The position numbers and the translations under genes were made by a program. Below are positions 1 to 8,456 of a stretch of DNA of 64,000 nt, piece after piece. Each line of letters opens with the position of its first letter. Position 1 is the first letter of the stretch. The DNA lies in NCBI RefSeq assembly GCF_014843845.1, contig NZ_JHQS01000061.1:308501-372500 (forward strand). The letters are read 5' to 3'. Source of the stretch: Mesorhizobium amorphae. GTDB taxonomy: Bacteria; Pseudomonadota; Alphaproteobacteria; Rhizobiales; Rhizobiaceae. The notes under the pieces were generated by a model that saw only the letters and a program-made list of their open reading frames with translations, did no database searches and was not told where the DNA came from.

Positions 1-1602
1 GTCGCGCGCCTCGGCGCCCATCGATGCCTCGAAATAGCGGTAGGTGTCCTTGCCCTCGGCCTTGGCGCGATAGAGCGCGGTGTCGGCATGGCTGACGAGG
101 GCTGCCTGTTCGTCCGCGTCGAGCGGGTAGAGGGCGATGCCGATGCTGGCCGAGACCAGGCCGCCGCCGGGCGACAGCTTGTTCTCCTCGCGCATGGCGG
201 CAAGCACCGCCTCGGCGATACGGCCCGCCGCCTGGGGATCGGGAAGGTTCGGCGCGATGATGGCGAATTCGTCGCCGCCGAGGCGCGCCAGCATCTGGCC
301 GTGGCGAAGCACGGCGGAGGCGCATTGCGCAACCTTTTGCAGCATGGCGTCGCCGGCGGCATGACCGAAGAGATCGTTCACTTCCTTGAACCGGTCGAGG
401 TCGAGCAGCAGCAGCGCGAGATTGCCGCCCTTGCAGCCTCGGTCCGCCGCGGCAATTTCGGCTTCGAGGCGGCTCGTGAAGCTGCGGCGGTTGGCAAGCC
501 CGGTCAGCGGGTCGAAATGAGCGAGGCGGACGATCTCCTGCTCGGCCTTCTTGCGTTCGCGGATGTCGCGAACAGCGACCACATTGTGCGGCTTGCCGCA
601 ATAGTCGATGTTTCTGGCGATCAGCTCCACGGGTATGCGGGCACCGTCGTGGCTTCGCAGTTCGGCTTCCTGCGCCTGTCCTTCGATCATGCTCGACGCG
701 GCGCGCTCGCCGAACAGATCGCCGAGCAGCATCGCGTTCAGCGTGCCGGCGGCGATGCCGGTCAGCGCCGCGATGCTGTCATTGGCGCTGACGATGCGGT
801 TGCCGTCGCAGACGATGAGACCCTCCACGGCGGCGTTGGCCAGGCCATGCATGCGTTCGGCCTCGACCTTGTGACGGCGGAAGCGCAGATCGATCCAGAG
901 TGCCGCGGCCGAAAGCACGAGGATCACCAGGCTGACCGCGGCGGCGGCGAAGGCCTGCGACATCGGTTCGACAGTGTATTTCGATATTTCTATGGAGCTG
1001 TCCGGATAGATCGACACCGCGGCCATGGCGATGAAATGCAAGGTGCAGATCGCCAGCGTCAGAAGCACGGCGGCGACGATTGTCCCTGACGTCGAGGGCC
1101 GGCGCAGCACGACGAGAAGCGAGAGTGCGGCAAGCGTGATGCCGGCCACCAGCGAGACGGCGACGAGGAGCTGGTCCCAGACGATCCGGCCCTGCACCTC
1201 GAACGCCGCCATGCCGGTATAGTGCATGGTGGCGATGCCGCCGCCAAGCACGGCGCCGCCGACAAGATAGTGATCGATGCCGCCGCGCAAGGTGGCGATC
1301 CACATGCCGACGGCAGTCAGGATGACGGCGGCGGCAAGCGAAAGCACGGAAAGTTCCGCATTGTATGCGTTCGGAATTCCCGGCGAGAATGCAATCATGG
1401 CGATGAAGTGGGTCGCCCAGATGCCGAAACCGGTCGAGGTGGCGGCAATCATCAGCCAGGCGTAGCGGTTTCTGTTGGTCGACCGGTCGACATGGCGAAG
1501 CAGATTGATCGCGGAAAAGGAAGAGATGCCACAAATAAGCGCCGCCAGTGCAACCAGTCTCAGATCGTGTTCGTGCACGATACAATTATAGACGGTCAAC
1601 AT
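1..1602 (-). CDS. MHYT-PAS-GGDEF membrane signalling protein (3' end outside window)
   Basis: Predicted integral-membrane diguanylate cyclase, translated by hand from the ATG at 1602, which has an AGGTGA ribosome site just upstream. 534 codons are open to the window edge. Residues 1-235 form about seven membrane segments with three MHYT-type repeats (THFIAM near 64, MHYTGM at 126, LHFIAM near 188), a sensor thought to bind a metal or diatomic gas. A PAS domain follows (about 250-345), then GGDEF (about 355-525) with the intact signature RLGGDEF at 440-446, so cyclase activity is plausible. The product-inhibition I-site is not intact: RHGQ stands where RxxD is expected. The sequence runs past the GGDEF end in the way seen in GGDEF-EAL proteins, so an EAL phosphodiesterase domain probably follows beyond position 1; that is inference. 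Confidence 0.88.
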   Translation of the reverse strand, partial: MLTVYNCIVHEHDLRLVALAALICGISSFSAINLLRHVDRSTNRNRYAWLMIAATSTGFGIWATHFIAMIAFSPGIPNAYNAELSVLSLAAAVILTAVGMWIATLRGGIDHYLVGGAVLGGGIATMHYTGMAAFEVQGRIVWDQLLVAVSLVAGITLAALSLLVVLRRPSTSGTIVAAVLLTLAICTLHFIAMAAVSIYPDSSIEISKYTVEPMSQAFAAAAVSLVILVLSAAALWIDLRFRRHKVEAERMHGLANAAVEGLIVCDGNRIVSANDSIAALTGIAAGTLNAMLLGDLFGERAASSMIEGQAQEAELRSHDGARIPVELIARNIDYCGKPHNVVAVRDIRERKKAEQEIVRLAHFDPLTGLANRRSFTSRLEAEIAAADRGCKGGNLALLLLDLDRFKEVNDLFGHAAGDAMLQKVAQCASAVLRHGQMLARLGGDEFAIIAPNLPDPQAAGRIAEAVLAAMREENKLSPGGGLVSASIGIALYPLDADEQAALVSHADTALYRAKAEGKDTYRYFEASMGAEARD

Positions 1603-2066
1603 CTCGCTTCACCTGATCTTCCCGCAATAATCAAGGCAATGGTATTGATTAGGGCCCGACGGTTGAAGAATCAGTTATTGCGTATACAACCGCAGCGTGC
1701 TGTTCCGGGTTGTATCGGAGGGCAATTTCCGTTTTGCTTCAGCCGATGCCGCCGACCGGTGCGGGATCGCCGGCCTTAGCGCCGCTGGGTAGGCAGGTCG
1801 ACAGCTTGGAGACCTGCATTTCATCCATACAATTTAGCCGGATAACCACTCTTGTTCTCCTGGCCTTTACGCCACTCCGCGGCGCCCTAGCTAACTGGAG
1901 CGCTGGTGTGGCGGTTTCATGCCGGCGTGCCGTCGAGGGGAGGAGAGTTTGGCTGTCCACAGGCCTGAAAAGGCACAACAGAACTGTCACATACCTTCTC
2001 TATGAGAGCGGCAAAGGACTTGCGCAAAGCCTGATGTCATCAGCCACTCAAGAGGGAATCATATCC
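1603..2066. other. Divergent intergenic region between the MHYT protein and ugpB
   Basis: 464 bases with no convincing gene. An open frame continuous with ugpB extends upstream to 1710, but its translation is not protein-like before the ugpB signal peptide and the ribosome site lies next to the later ATG. The region should carry both divergent promoters. The only motif I can point to is the PHO-box-like sequence at 1984-2001. Confidence 0.6.
1984..2001 (+). promoter_or_regulatory. Candidate PHO box upstream of ugpB
   Basis: CTGTCAC-N4-CTTCTCT. The first half matches the rhizobial PhoB half-site CTGTCAT at 6 of 7 bases; the second matches at only about 3 of 7. It lies 65 bases before the ugpB start. 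Ugp operons of rhizobia are known members of the phosphate-starvation regulon, which makes the site plausible, but the sequence match alone is weak. Confidence 0.3.
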
Positions 2067-3419
2067 ATGTCGATCATCAAGCAGGGCTTAGCTGCCCTTG
2101 CCGCCGGCGCTCTCGGCATCGCGCTGGCACAGCCGGCTGCCGGGGAACCGGTCAAATTCGATTTCTGGTTCGGCCTTTCGGGCGACCTCGCCCGCGTCGT
2201 CGATACGCTGTGCAAGAACTTCAACGCATCGCAATCCGACTATGAAGTCGTCTGCACCAGCCAGGGCAATTACGACGCCACGCTGCAGAACACCATCGCC
2301 GCCTTCCGCGCCGGCAAGCAGCCGACCGTCGTCCAGGTCTACGACGTCGGCACCGCCACGATGATGCTGTCGGGTGCCTACAAGCCGGCCGACAAGCTGA
2401 TGGAAGAAAACGGCTACAAGATCGACTACAGCGACTATTTCCCCGGCATCGCCCGCTATTACGCGACGTCGAAGGGCGAGATGCTGTCCTTCCCGTTCAA
2501 TTCCTCGACCCCGCTGATGTACTGGAACAAGGACGCCTTCGCCAAGATCGGCAAGACCGAGGCACCGAAGACCTGGGAAGACGTCGGCGCCGACCTCAAG
2601 GCCCTGAAGGACGCCGGCTATGAATGCCCGATGGCGATCAACATCTCGGCCAACGAAAGCTGGCAGCTGATGGAGCAATTCTCGGCGCTGCACAACCAGC
2701 CGATCGCCACCAAGAACAATGGCTATGACGGTCTCGACGCCCGCCTCGAGATGAACAAGACCAAGTTCGTGCAGTATGTCACCGACCTCAAGAAGTGGTA
2801 TGACGCCGGCCTGATCAAGATCAAGTCCAAGGATCTCGGCCAAGATATGGTCCAGGCCTTCGCGTCCGGCACCTGCGAGGTCATCATGACCTCGGTCGGC
2901 GATCACGGCACGGTCGGCAAGACGCAGAAGGAAGGCATGAACTGGGACGTCGCCGAGTTGCCGGTTTATGCCGGCACCGAGCGCAAGAATTCGCTGGTCG
3001 GCGGCGCCTCGCTATGGGTGCTCTCCGGCAAGTCGGATGCCGAGTACAAGGGCGCGGCCGCCTTCCTCAACTTCATCCACGACCCCAAGACCGCTTTGTT
3101 CTGGTCGACCAACACCGGCTATATTCCGGTGACGAAGTCGGGCTTCGATTACTTGAAAACGCAGGGCTTCTACGACAAGGCGCCCTACAAGGGCCGTGAG
3201 GTGGCGATCGCCAGCCTGACCGCTTCGGAACCGACCGAAATCACTCGTGGCATCCGTCTCGGCAATTTCACCCAGATCCGAGCCGAGTTCGGCACGCAGA
3301 TGCAGGCGATATTCGCCAACAAGGTCAGCGTCCAGGAAGGCATCGACACGCTGGTCAAGAACGGCGATGCGATCCTCGACCGCTTCCAGCAGACCTATCC
3401 GGACAAGACACTGCCCTGA
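2067..3419 (+). CDS. ugpB: sn-Glycerol-3-phosphate ABC transporter, substrate-binding protein
   Basis: Periplasmic binding protein that delivers glycerol-3-phosphate (and often glycerophosphodiesters) to the UgpAE permease. 450 residues, the usual UgpB size. The ATG at 2067 is chosen because GAGGGA lies about 11 bases upstream and the product then begins with a clean Sec signal peptide (SIIKQGLAALAAGALG, cleavage near AAG-EPV). The mature part has the extended family-1 binding-protein fold with typical UgpB stretches such as FWFGLSGD, NASQSDYEV, FPFNSSTPLMYWNKDAF and GGASLWV. It is first in ugpBAEC with a metallophosphodiesterase behind. A 106-base gap containing a hairpin separates it from ugpA, which could favour higher expression of the binding protein. 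Confidence 0.95.
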   Translation: MSIIKQGLAALAAGALGIALAQPAAGEPVKFDFWFGLSGDLARVVDTLCKNFNASQSDYEVVCTSQGNYDATLQNTIAAFRAGKQPTVVQVYDVGTATMMLSGAYKPADKLMEENGYKIDYSDYFPGIARYYATSKGEMLSFPFNSSTPLMYWNKDAFAKIGKTEAPKTWEDVGADLKALKDAGYECPMAINISANESWQLMEQFSALHNQPIATKNNGYDGLDARLEMNKTKFVQYVTDLKKWYDAGLIKIKSKDLGQDMVQAFASGTCEVIMTSVGDHGTVGKTQKEGMNWDVAELPVYAGTERKNSLVGGASLWVLSGKSDAEYKGAAAFLNFIHDPKTALFWSTNTGYIPVTKSGFDYLKTQGFYDKAPYKGREVAIASLTASEPTEITRGIRLGNFTQIRAEFGTQMQAIFANKVSVQEGIDTLVKNGDAILDRFQQTYPDKTLP

Positions 3420-3435
3420 TTTCAGGTGTTGCCGC

Positions 3436-3464
3436 GGCCGCCCGCCGGGAATCGACGGGCGGCC
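3436..3464 (+). other. Intercistronic hairpin between ugpB and ugpA
   Basis: Perfect 9-bp inverted repeat: GGCCGCCCG (3436-3444) and CGGGCGGCC (3456-3464) around an 11-base loop, 16 bases after the ugpB stop. No T-run follows, so it is not a classical terminator. Hairpins at this place in binding-protein operons often protect the upstream mRNA from 3' decay or attenuate read-through; that role is inferred. Confidence 0.6.
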
Positions 3465-3525
3465 AGTTCACATCTAGTTTCATTTCGGGAAAGCGGGCTG
3501 GCGGTTCAACGGCGTCGGCGGATCG

Positions 3526-4410
3526 ATGGAAAAACGCGTCACTTTCAGCAGATGGTCGATCGGCATCCTGTTTGCGGTGCCGCAGCTGATCCTGATCTTC
3601 ACCTTCTTCTACTGGCCGGCCGGCCAGGCCGTCTATTGGTCGCTGACGCTGCAGCAGCCCTGGGGCGGCGGCAACATCTGGGTCGGGCTCGATAATTTCC
3701 GGTCGATCCTGTCCAACGCCGACTACTGGAACTCGATCACGGCCAGTCTGACCTTTGCCGCGATCAGCACCGGTCTTGCCATGCTCATCGCTTTGGTGAT
3801 CGCCACCCTGACGGATCGGCAGCTTGCCGGCTCACGGCTCTATCGCGTGGTGCTGATCTGGCCCTATGGCATCGCCGCGCCGGCACTGGCAATGGCTTTC
3901 CGCTTCATCCTGGCGCCGGAGGCCGGCTTCATGGCTGTCGTCAATCAGGTCTGGCCCGGCTTCTGGGATCCTGGCCTCGACGGCACCGATGCCATGGCTT
4001 CCATCATCGTTGCCTTTTCATGGAAATATGTCGGCTACAATTTCATCTTCTTCCTCGCAGCCCTGCAGGCAATCCCGCGTTCGCTGATCGAGGCGGCGGC
4101 GATGGACGGCTCGGGCGTCATCAGGCGGTTCTGGGATATCCAGTTCCCGCTGATCACGCCGACGATCTTTTTCCTGCTGGTGATCAACATCACCGAGAGC
4201 TTCCAGGATTCCTTCGGCATCGTCGACATCATGACATCGGGCGGGCCGGCCAACGCGACGAATCTGATGGTCTACAAGATCTATTCCGACGGCTTCAAAG
4301 GCCTCGACTATTCGGGCGCGGCCGCACAGAGCATCATCCTGATGCTGCTCATCATCGTGCTGACCATCTTCCAGTTCCGCTTCATCGAGCGGCGCGTGCA
4401 TTATCGCTGA
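3526..4410 (+). CDS. ugpA: sn-Glycerol-3-phosphate ABC transporter permease UgpA
   Basis: Inner-membrane permease subunit, 294 residues with six predicted membrane helices and the usual family length. The cytoplasmic EAA loop that docks on the ATPase is visible as SLIEAAAMDGSG about 100 residues from the C-terminus, followed by FPLITPTIFFLL. The segment AVPQLILIFTFFYWPAGQAVY is the typical first helix of UgpA/MalF-type permeases. Next in the operon comes ugpE after a 7-base gap, consistent with translational coupling. Confidence 0.94.
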   Translation: MEKRVTFSRWSIGILFAVPQLILIFTFFYWPAGQAVYWSLTLQQPWGGGNIWVGLDNFRSILSNADYWNSITASLTFAAISTGLAMLIALVIATLTDRQLAGSRLYRVVLIWPYGIAAPALAMAFRFILAPEAGFMAVVNQVWPGFWDPGLDGTDAMASIIVAFSWKYVGYNFIFFLAALQAIPRSLIEAAAMDGSGVIRRFWDIQFPLITPTIFFLLVINITESFQDSFGIVDIMTSGGPANATNLMVYKIYSDGFKGLDYSGAAAQSIILMLLIIVLTIFQFRFIERRVHYR

Positions 4411-4417
4411 GGCGGCC

Positions 4418-5332
4418 ATGGTCGAGCGCACCCCGATCCTCAATTTCTTGACGCATGTGATCCTGTTCCTGGGCTTCGTGTTTTGCGTCGCACCGTTCGT
4501 GATCGTGGTGATCGCCGCATCGCATAATCTTAAGGACGTCAACGACGTGCCGATGTCGCTGCTGCCGGGCAGCGATTTCTGGATCAACATCAAGACCGCG
4601 TGGACGACGGCCGACCTCGGCCCGAAGCTGCTCAACAGCTTCATCATGGCCGCCGGCGTCGCGGCGGGCAAAGTCATCATCTCGGCGCTTACCGCCTTCT
4701 CGATCGTCTACTTCCGCTATCCCGGCCGCATGCTGATCTTCTGGCTGGTCTTCATCACGCTGATGCTGCCGCTCGAAGTGCGCATCGTGCCGACCTACGC
4801 GGTCGTCGCCAATGTGCTGTCCCCCTACCAGACCATCCTCGACCTGACCGGGCTGAGCTGGTTGATCGAGAAAATCTCGGGCGTCCAGGTTTCGCTCAGC
4901 CTTGGCCTTCTCAACTCCTACACCGGACTGATCCTGCCGCTGATCGCTACCGCCACCGGGACCTTCCTCTACCGGCAGTTCTTCCTGACGGTGCCGGATG
5001 AGCTGACCGAAGCCGCGCGCATGGACGGCGCAGGTGCTGTGCGCTTCTTCATTGACATCCTGCTGCCGCTGTCGCGCAACAACATGGCGGCGCTGGGAAC
5101 CATCATGTTCCTGTGGGCGTGGAACCAGTATCTTTGGCCGTTGCTCATCACCACCGATCAGTCGCATGCGACGGCGGTGACCGAACTCAAGCAGCTCATC
5201 CCGAATGTCGGCGGCATACCGGAATGGAACATCGCGATGGCCGGCACGCTCATCGTCATGCTGCCGCCACTGGTCGTCGTCGTGGTCATGCAGCGCTGGT
5301 TCGTGCGCGGCCTGATCGCCACTGAAAAGTAG
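4418..5332 (+). CDS. ugpE: sn-Glycerol-3-phosphate ABC transporter permease UgpE
   Basis: Second permease subunit, 304 residues, pairing with UgpA to form the transmembrane pore. The EAA loop reads LTEAARMDGAGAVRFF, and the helix MLPLEVRIVPTYAVV is typical of UgpE/MalG. It is slightly longer than the enterobacterial protein, with an extra stretch around VLSPYQTILDLTGLSWLIEK between membrane segments. Spacing to ugpA (7 bases) and ugpC (11 bases) indicates one transcript. Confidence 0.94.
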   Translation: MVERTPILNFLTHVILFLGFVFCVAPFVIVVIAASHNLKDVNDVPMSLLPGSDFWINIKTAWTTADLGPKLLNSFIMAAGVAAGKVIISALTAFSIVYFRYPGRMLIFWLVFITLMLPLEVRIVPTYAVVANVLSPYQTILDLTGLSWLIEKISGVQVSLSLGLLNSYTGLILPLIATATGTFLYRQFFLTVPDELTEAARMDGAGAVRFFIDILLPLSRNNMAALGTIMFLWAWNQYLWPLLITTDQSHATAVTELKQLIPNVGGIPEWNIAMAGTLIVMLPPLVVVVVMQRWFVRGLIATEK

Positions 5333-5343
5333 GAGACGAAAAG

Positions 5344-6444
5344 ATGGCCTCCATCACCATTCGCGACGTCTACAAAAGCTACGCCAAAATGCAGGTCGTG
5401 CATGGCGTCAACCTCGACATCACGTCGGGCGAATTCGTCGTCATCCTCGGCCCATCCGGCTGCGGCAAGTCCACGCTGCTCCGGATGATTGCCGGGCTGG
5501 AGGAGATCTCCGGCGGCACGATCGCCATCGACGGCGCGATCGTCAACAGGCTCGAGCCGCGCGAGCGCGGCTGCGCCATGGTGTTCCAGAACTATGCGCT
5601 CTATCCGCATATGAGCGTGGCGCAGAATATCGGCTACTCGCTGAAGGTCGCCGGCGTTCCCACCGCCGAGCGCACCCAGCGCATCCAGGCGGTGGCCCGA
5701 ATCCTGGAGCTCGAACAACTGCTCGACCGCAAGCCGATGGCGCTGTCGGGTGGCCAGCGCCAGCGCGTCGCCATGGGTCGCGCCATGATCCGCGAGCCCA
5801 AGGTTTTTCTCTTCGACGAACCGCTTTCCAACCTCGACGCCAAGCTGCGCGTGCAGATGCGTTCAGAAATCCGCAAGCTGCACCGCCGGCTGAGCGCCAC
5901 CTCGGTCTTCGTCACACACGACCAGGTCGAGGCGATGACGCTTGCCGACCGGCTGGTGGTGATGAATGGCGGCCGCGTCGAACAGGTCGGCACGCCCAGC
6001 GAAATCTACAGCCGGCCGGCCAGCCGTTTCGTTGCGACCTTCGTCGGCGCGCCGGCGATGAACATGCTCGAAGGCGAGGTCACGCTCGACGGCCTGTCGC
6101 TGCTCGGCGGCAGCCGGCGCCTGGCCGTTTCGCGTGCCGGCCTGCCGGTCGGTACCAAGGTCGCGGTGGGTATCCGGCCTGAAGCCGTGCGCCTGGTCGC
6201 TCCCGGCACGCCGGGCGCGCTCAATGCCACCGTCGATCTGGTGGAGGAACTGGGCGCGGGCCGCGTCGTCTATGTCGACCTCGACGGCGCGGCGTTTTCC
6301 GTGATGACGTCGGAGGCTGTCCATCCGGCGCCCGGCAGCGCGGTCGGCCTGCAGTTTTCCGAGGCAGACCTGCATTTCTTCTCGTCCGAGACGGGAAGCC
6401 GCCTCGACGTCTTCAAGGCTTCGGTGCCGGTCCCCGCGCTTTGA
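5344..6444 (+). CDS. ugpC: sn-Glycerol-3-phosphate ABC transporter ATPase UgpC
   Basis: Cytoplasmic ATPase that drives UgpAE, 366 residues. Visible motifs are Walker A GPSGCGKST (about 36-44), Q-loop VFQNYALYPHM, signature LSGGQRQR, Walker B VFLFDEP and switch THDQ. The last 120 residues form the TOBE/MalK-type regulatory domain (VGIRPEAVRL). A ribosome site GGAGACG lies just before the ATG. It belongs to the CUT1 ATPase class, whose members are sometimes shared between sugar importers, but the flanking genes fix the assignment. Confidence 0.95.
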   Translation: MASITIRDVYKSYAKMQVVHGVNLDITSGEFVVILGPSGCGKSTLLRMIAGLEEISGGTIAIDGAIVNRLEPRERGCAMVFQNYALYPHMSVAQNIGYSLKVAGVPTAERTQRIQAVARILELEQLLDRKPMALSGGQRQRVAMGRAMIREPKVFLFDEPLSNLDAKLRVQMRSEIRKLHRRLSATSVFVTHDQVEAMTLADRLVVMNGGRVEQVGTPSEIYSRPASRFVATFVGAPAMNMLEGEVTLDGLSLLGGSRRLAVSRAGLPVGTKVAVGIRPEAVRLVAPGTPGALNATVDLVEELGAGRVVYVDLDGAAFSVMTSEAVHPAPGSAVGLQFSEADLHFFSSETGSRLDVFKASVPVPAL

Positions 6445-6527
6445 TCTTTTGCGGCCATCCGCCAGCTCATTCCTGCCCCCTCCGGGCGTTCAGAAAATTC
6501 CCCCGTCGGATCGAAGAAGGGCGCGCA

Positions 6528-7331
6528 ATGAAAATCATCCAGGTCACCGACGTGCATCTCGGCCGGCGGGGCGAAATCCGCTACGGCGCGGATTTGCATG
6601 AGCGGCTCGATCGCTGCATCGCGCATATCAACGCCCGTCATGGCGATGCCGCGCTTTGCGTCTTCACCGGCGACCTGACCGAAACCGGTGCAGCCGAGAG
6701 CTATGCCGATCTGAAGTCGGCCCTGGCCAGGCTTTCCCTGCCTTACCGGCTGCTGCCGGGAAATCACGACAGGCGCGCCAATCTCGCCGCGGCATTTCCC
6801 GAAAGCCCGGTCGACGACAATGGCTTCGTGCAGTCGGTCTTCGAGACACCTGAGGCATCGCTGCTGTTCCTCGACAGCCTGGCCGAAGGCCGCGTCACCG
6901 GCGAGCTGTCCAACGAGCGGCTGGCCTGGCTGGATGCCAGGCTCAGCGAAGCGGCGGGACGGCAGGCCTACATCTTCCTGCACCATCCGCCGGTCGAGCT
7001 CGGCCTGCCGCTGCTCGATCCGCTCGGGCTCGAACAGCCCACGCGCCTCCTGGAACTGCTCAAGCGCCACGGCAATGTCGGTCACATCTTCTTCGGCCAT
7101 GTCCATCGCGACATTGCCGGTACCGTCGCCGGCATCCCGTTTACCGCGCAACGCGGACTGCATGCCCGCTTCGTGCTCGATCTGGTGGGGGAAGAGGTGG
7201 TCGAGCAGGCGCCGCCCACCTACGCGATCATCCTCATCGACGCTGCCGCCCGACGGGTGGTCGTGCACAATTGCGATTTCCTCGAACAGTGGCCCACCTA
7301 TTCGACTGAGACGGGCAAGCTCGTCGAATAG
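6528..7331 (+). CDS. Metallophosphoesterase, probable glycerophosphodiester phosphodiesterase
   Basis: Calcineurin-like two-metal phosphoesterase, 267 residues. All metal ligands are present: D8 and H10 (TDVH), D49 (GDLTETG), N79-H80 (GNHD), H152/H153, H191 and H193 (GHVH). The fold is that of the class III cyclic-nucleotide and glycerophosphodiester phosphodiesterases (CpdA/GpdQ family), not the TIM-barrel UgpQ family. Its position 83 bases behind ugpC suggests that it hydrolyses imported glycerophosphodiesters to glycerol-3-phosphate, replacing ugpQ; cAMP hydrolysis is the alternative. The ATG at 6528 is preferred because the fold begins there (KIIQVTDVH) and GAAGAAGG stands upstream. Confidence 0.85.
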   Translation: MKIIQVTDVHLGRRGEIRYGADLHERLDRCIAHINARHGDAALCVFTGDLTETGAAESYADLKSALARLSLPYRLLPGNHDRRANLAAAFPESPVDDNGFVQSVFETPEASLLFLDSLAEGRVTGELSNERLAWLDARLSEAAGRQAYIFLHHPPVELGLPLLDPLGLEQPTRLLELLKRHGNVGHIFFGHVHRDIAGTVAGIPFTAQRGLHARFVLDLVGEEVVEQAPPTYAIILIDAAARRVVVHNCDFLEQWPTYSTETGKLVE

Positions 7332-7373
7332 CGTCGTCGGTGGCGGCGCCGACCCCAGCCGGCGCAGGACCAG

Positions 7374-8456
7374 TCAGGCAAATACATGCGCCATGCCTGA
7401 AACTGTCAGCCGGACGATCTCGCCAAGGGCCGGAGCGTCCATGCCGGGCTTGCGCAGGATGAGCGGCGTGTTGCCGATTGCGGCAGCGTCTGGCGGATCG
7501 GGGCTGTTCAGAAGCCGCACGGCGATGGTGCACATGGAACCGGCGAATTCGGATTCCGTCACTTCGCCGAACAGCATTTCCGGCGTGCCCGACATGCCTT
7601 CACGGGACGTGCGTTTCAGCAGCACCTGTTCCGGGCGCAGCATGATACGAGCGACGTCGCGCCGCTCGGTCGTGTCGACGGCGATGCGGCCGAGCGGCGA
7701 GGTGGCGAAGCCGTCCGCTATCCTCGCCGGCAGGATGATGGCGTCACCAAGGAACTCGGCGATCATCCTGTCCTTTGGCTGGAAATAGAGCTCGCGCGGT
7801 GTGCCGACCTGCGAGAACAGGCCATCGCGCATGACCGCGACCTGGCTGGCGAAGGACAGCGCCTCGGCCTGGTCGTGGGTGACCAGGATCGTGGTGATCC
7901 CCGCGGCCTCCAGAAGCTCGGCCACCGCCTTGCGCATCGAGGCGCGCAGGCCGGTGTCGAGGGCCGAGAACGGCTCGTCGAGTAGCATCAGCCGGGGCTT
8001 CATCGCCATGGCGCGGGCCAGCGCCACACGCTGCTGTTGGCCGCCGGAGAGCTCGTGCGGGCGGCGTTTGAGGATCGCCTTGTCCAGCCCGACGATATAG
8101 GCGAGCTCGACAATGTGCTCGGTGCGCTTGTCGGCGCCGCGGACCACGCCGAAACCGATATTGTCGGCGATGGTCAGATGCGGGAACAGGGCGCCGTCCT
8201 GCGCCACCACGCCGATGCCGCGGCGATACGCCGGAACGGCGGCGCCGCCATTGGCCAGCACCTCGCCGTCGAGCACGATGCGGCCCTGGTCGGGGGCTTC
8301 GAAGCCGGCGATCAGCCTGAGCAGGGTCGTCTTGCCGCAGCCGGACGGTCCGACGATCGCCGTGCGGCTGCCGCGCATGACACTGAGGTCGACGCCGGCA
8401 AGTGCGGCCACCGGGCCGTAGTGTTTTTGCACGCCGCTGAGTTCGAGAAAGCTCAT
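7374..8456 (-). CDS. fbpC: Ferric iron ABC transporter ATPase FbpC
   Basis: ATPase of a FbpABC-type Fe(III) importer, 360 residues. Walker A GPSGCGKTT, signature LSGGQQQR, Walker B LMLLDEP and switch THDQ are intact. A C-terminal TOBE-like domain (IMLRPEQVLLKR) is present. The start ATG overlaps the fbpB stop by four bases (ATGA). The Q-loop reads VVAQDGALFPHLT, which is usual for the iron/thiamine/putrescine class. The specificity call rests on the binding protein FbpA at the head of the operon. Confidence 0.9.
   Translation of the reverse strand: MSFLELSGVQKHYGPVAALAGVDLSVMRGSRTAIVGPSGCGKTTLLRLIAGFEAPDQGRIVLDGEVLANGGAAVPAYRRGIGVVAQDGALFPHLTIADNIGFGVVRGADKRTEHIVELAYIVGLDKAILKRRPHELSGGQQQRVALARAMAMKPRLMLLDEPFSALDTGLRASMRKAVAELLEAAGITTILVTHDQAEALSFASQVAVMRDGLFSQVGTPRELYFQPKDRMIAEFLGDAIILPARIADGFATSPLGRIAVDTTERRDVARIMLRPEQVLLKRTSREGMSGTPEMLFGEVTESEFAGSMCTIAVRLLNSPDPPDAAAIGNTPLILRKPGMDAPALGEIVRLTVSGMAHVFA

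Noticed and set aside
88..1089. 333-codon frame on the plus strand
   Set aside because: Antisense to the MHYT-GGDEF gene, which has a clear start, ribosome site and domain sequence.
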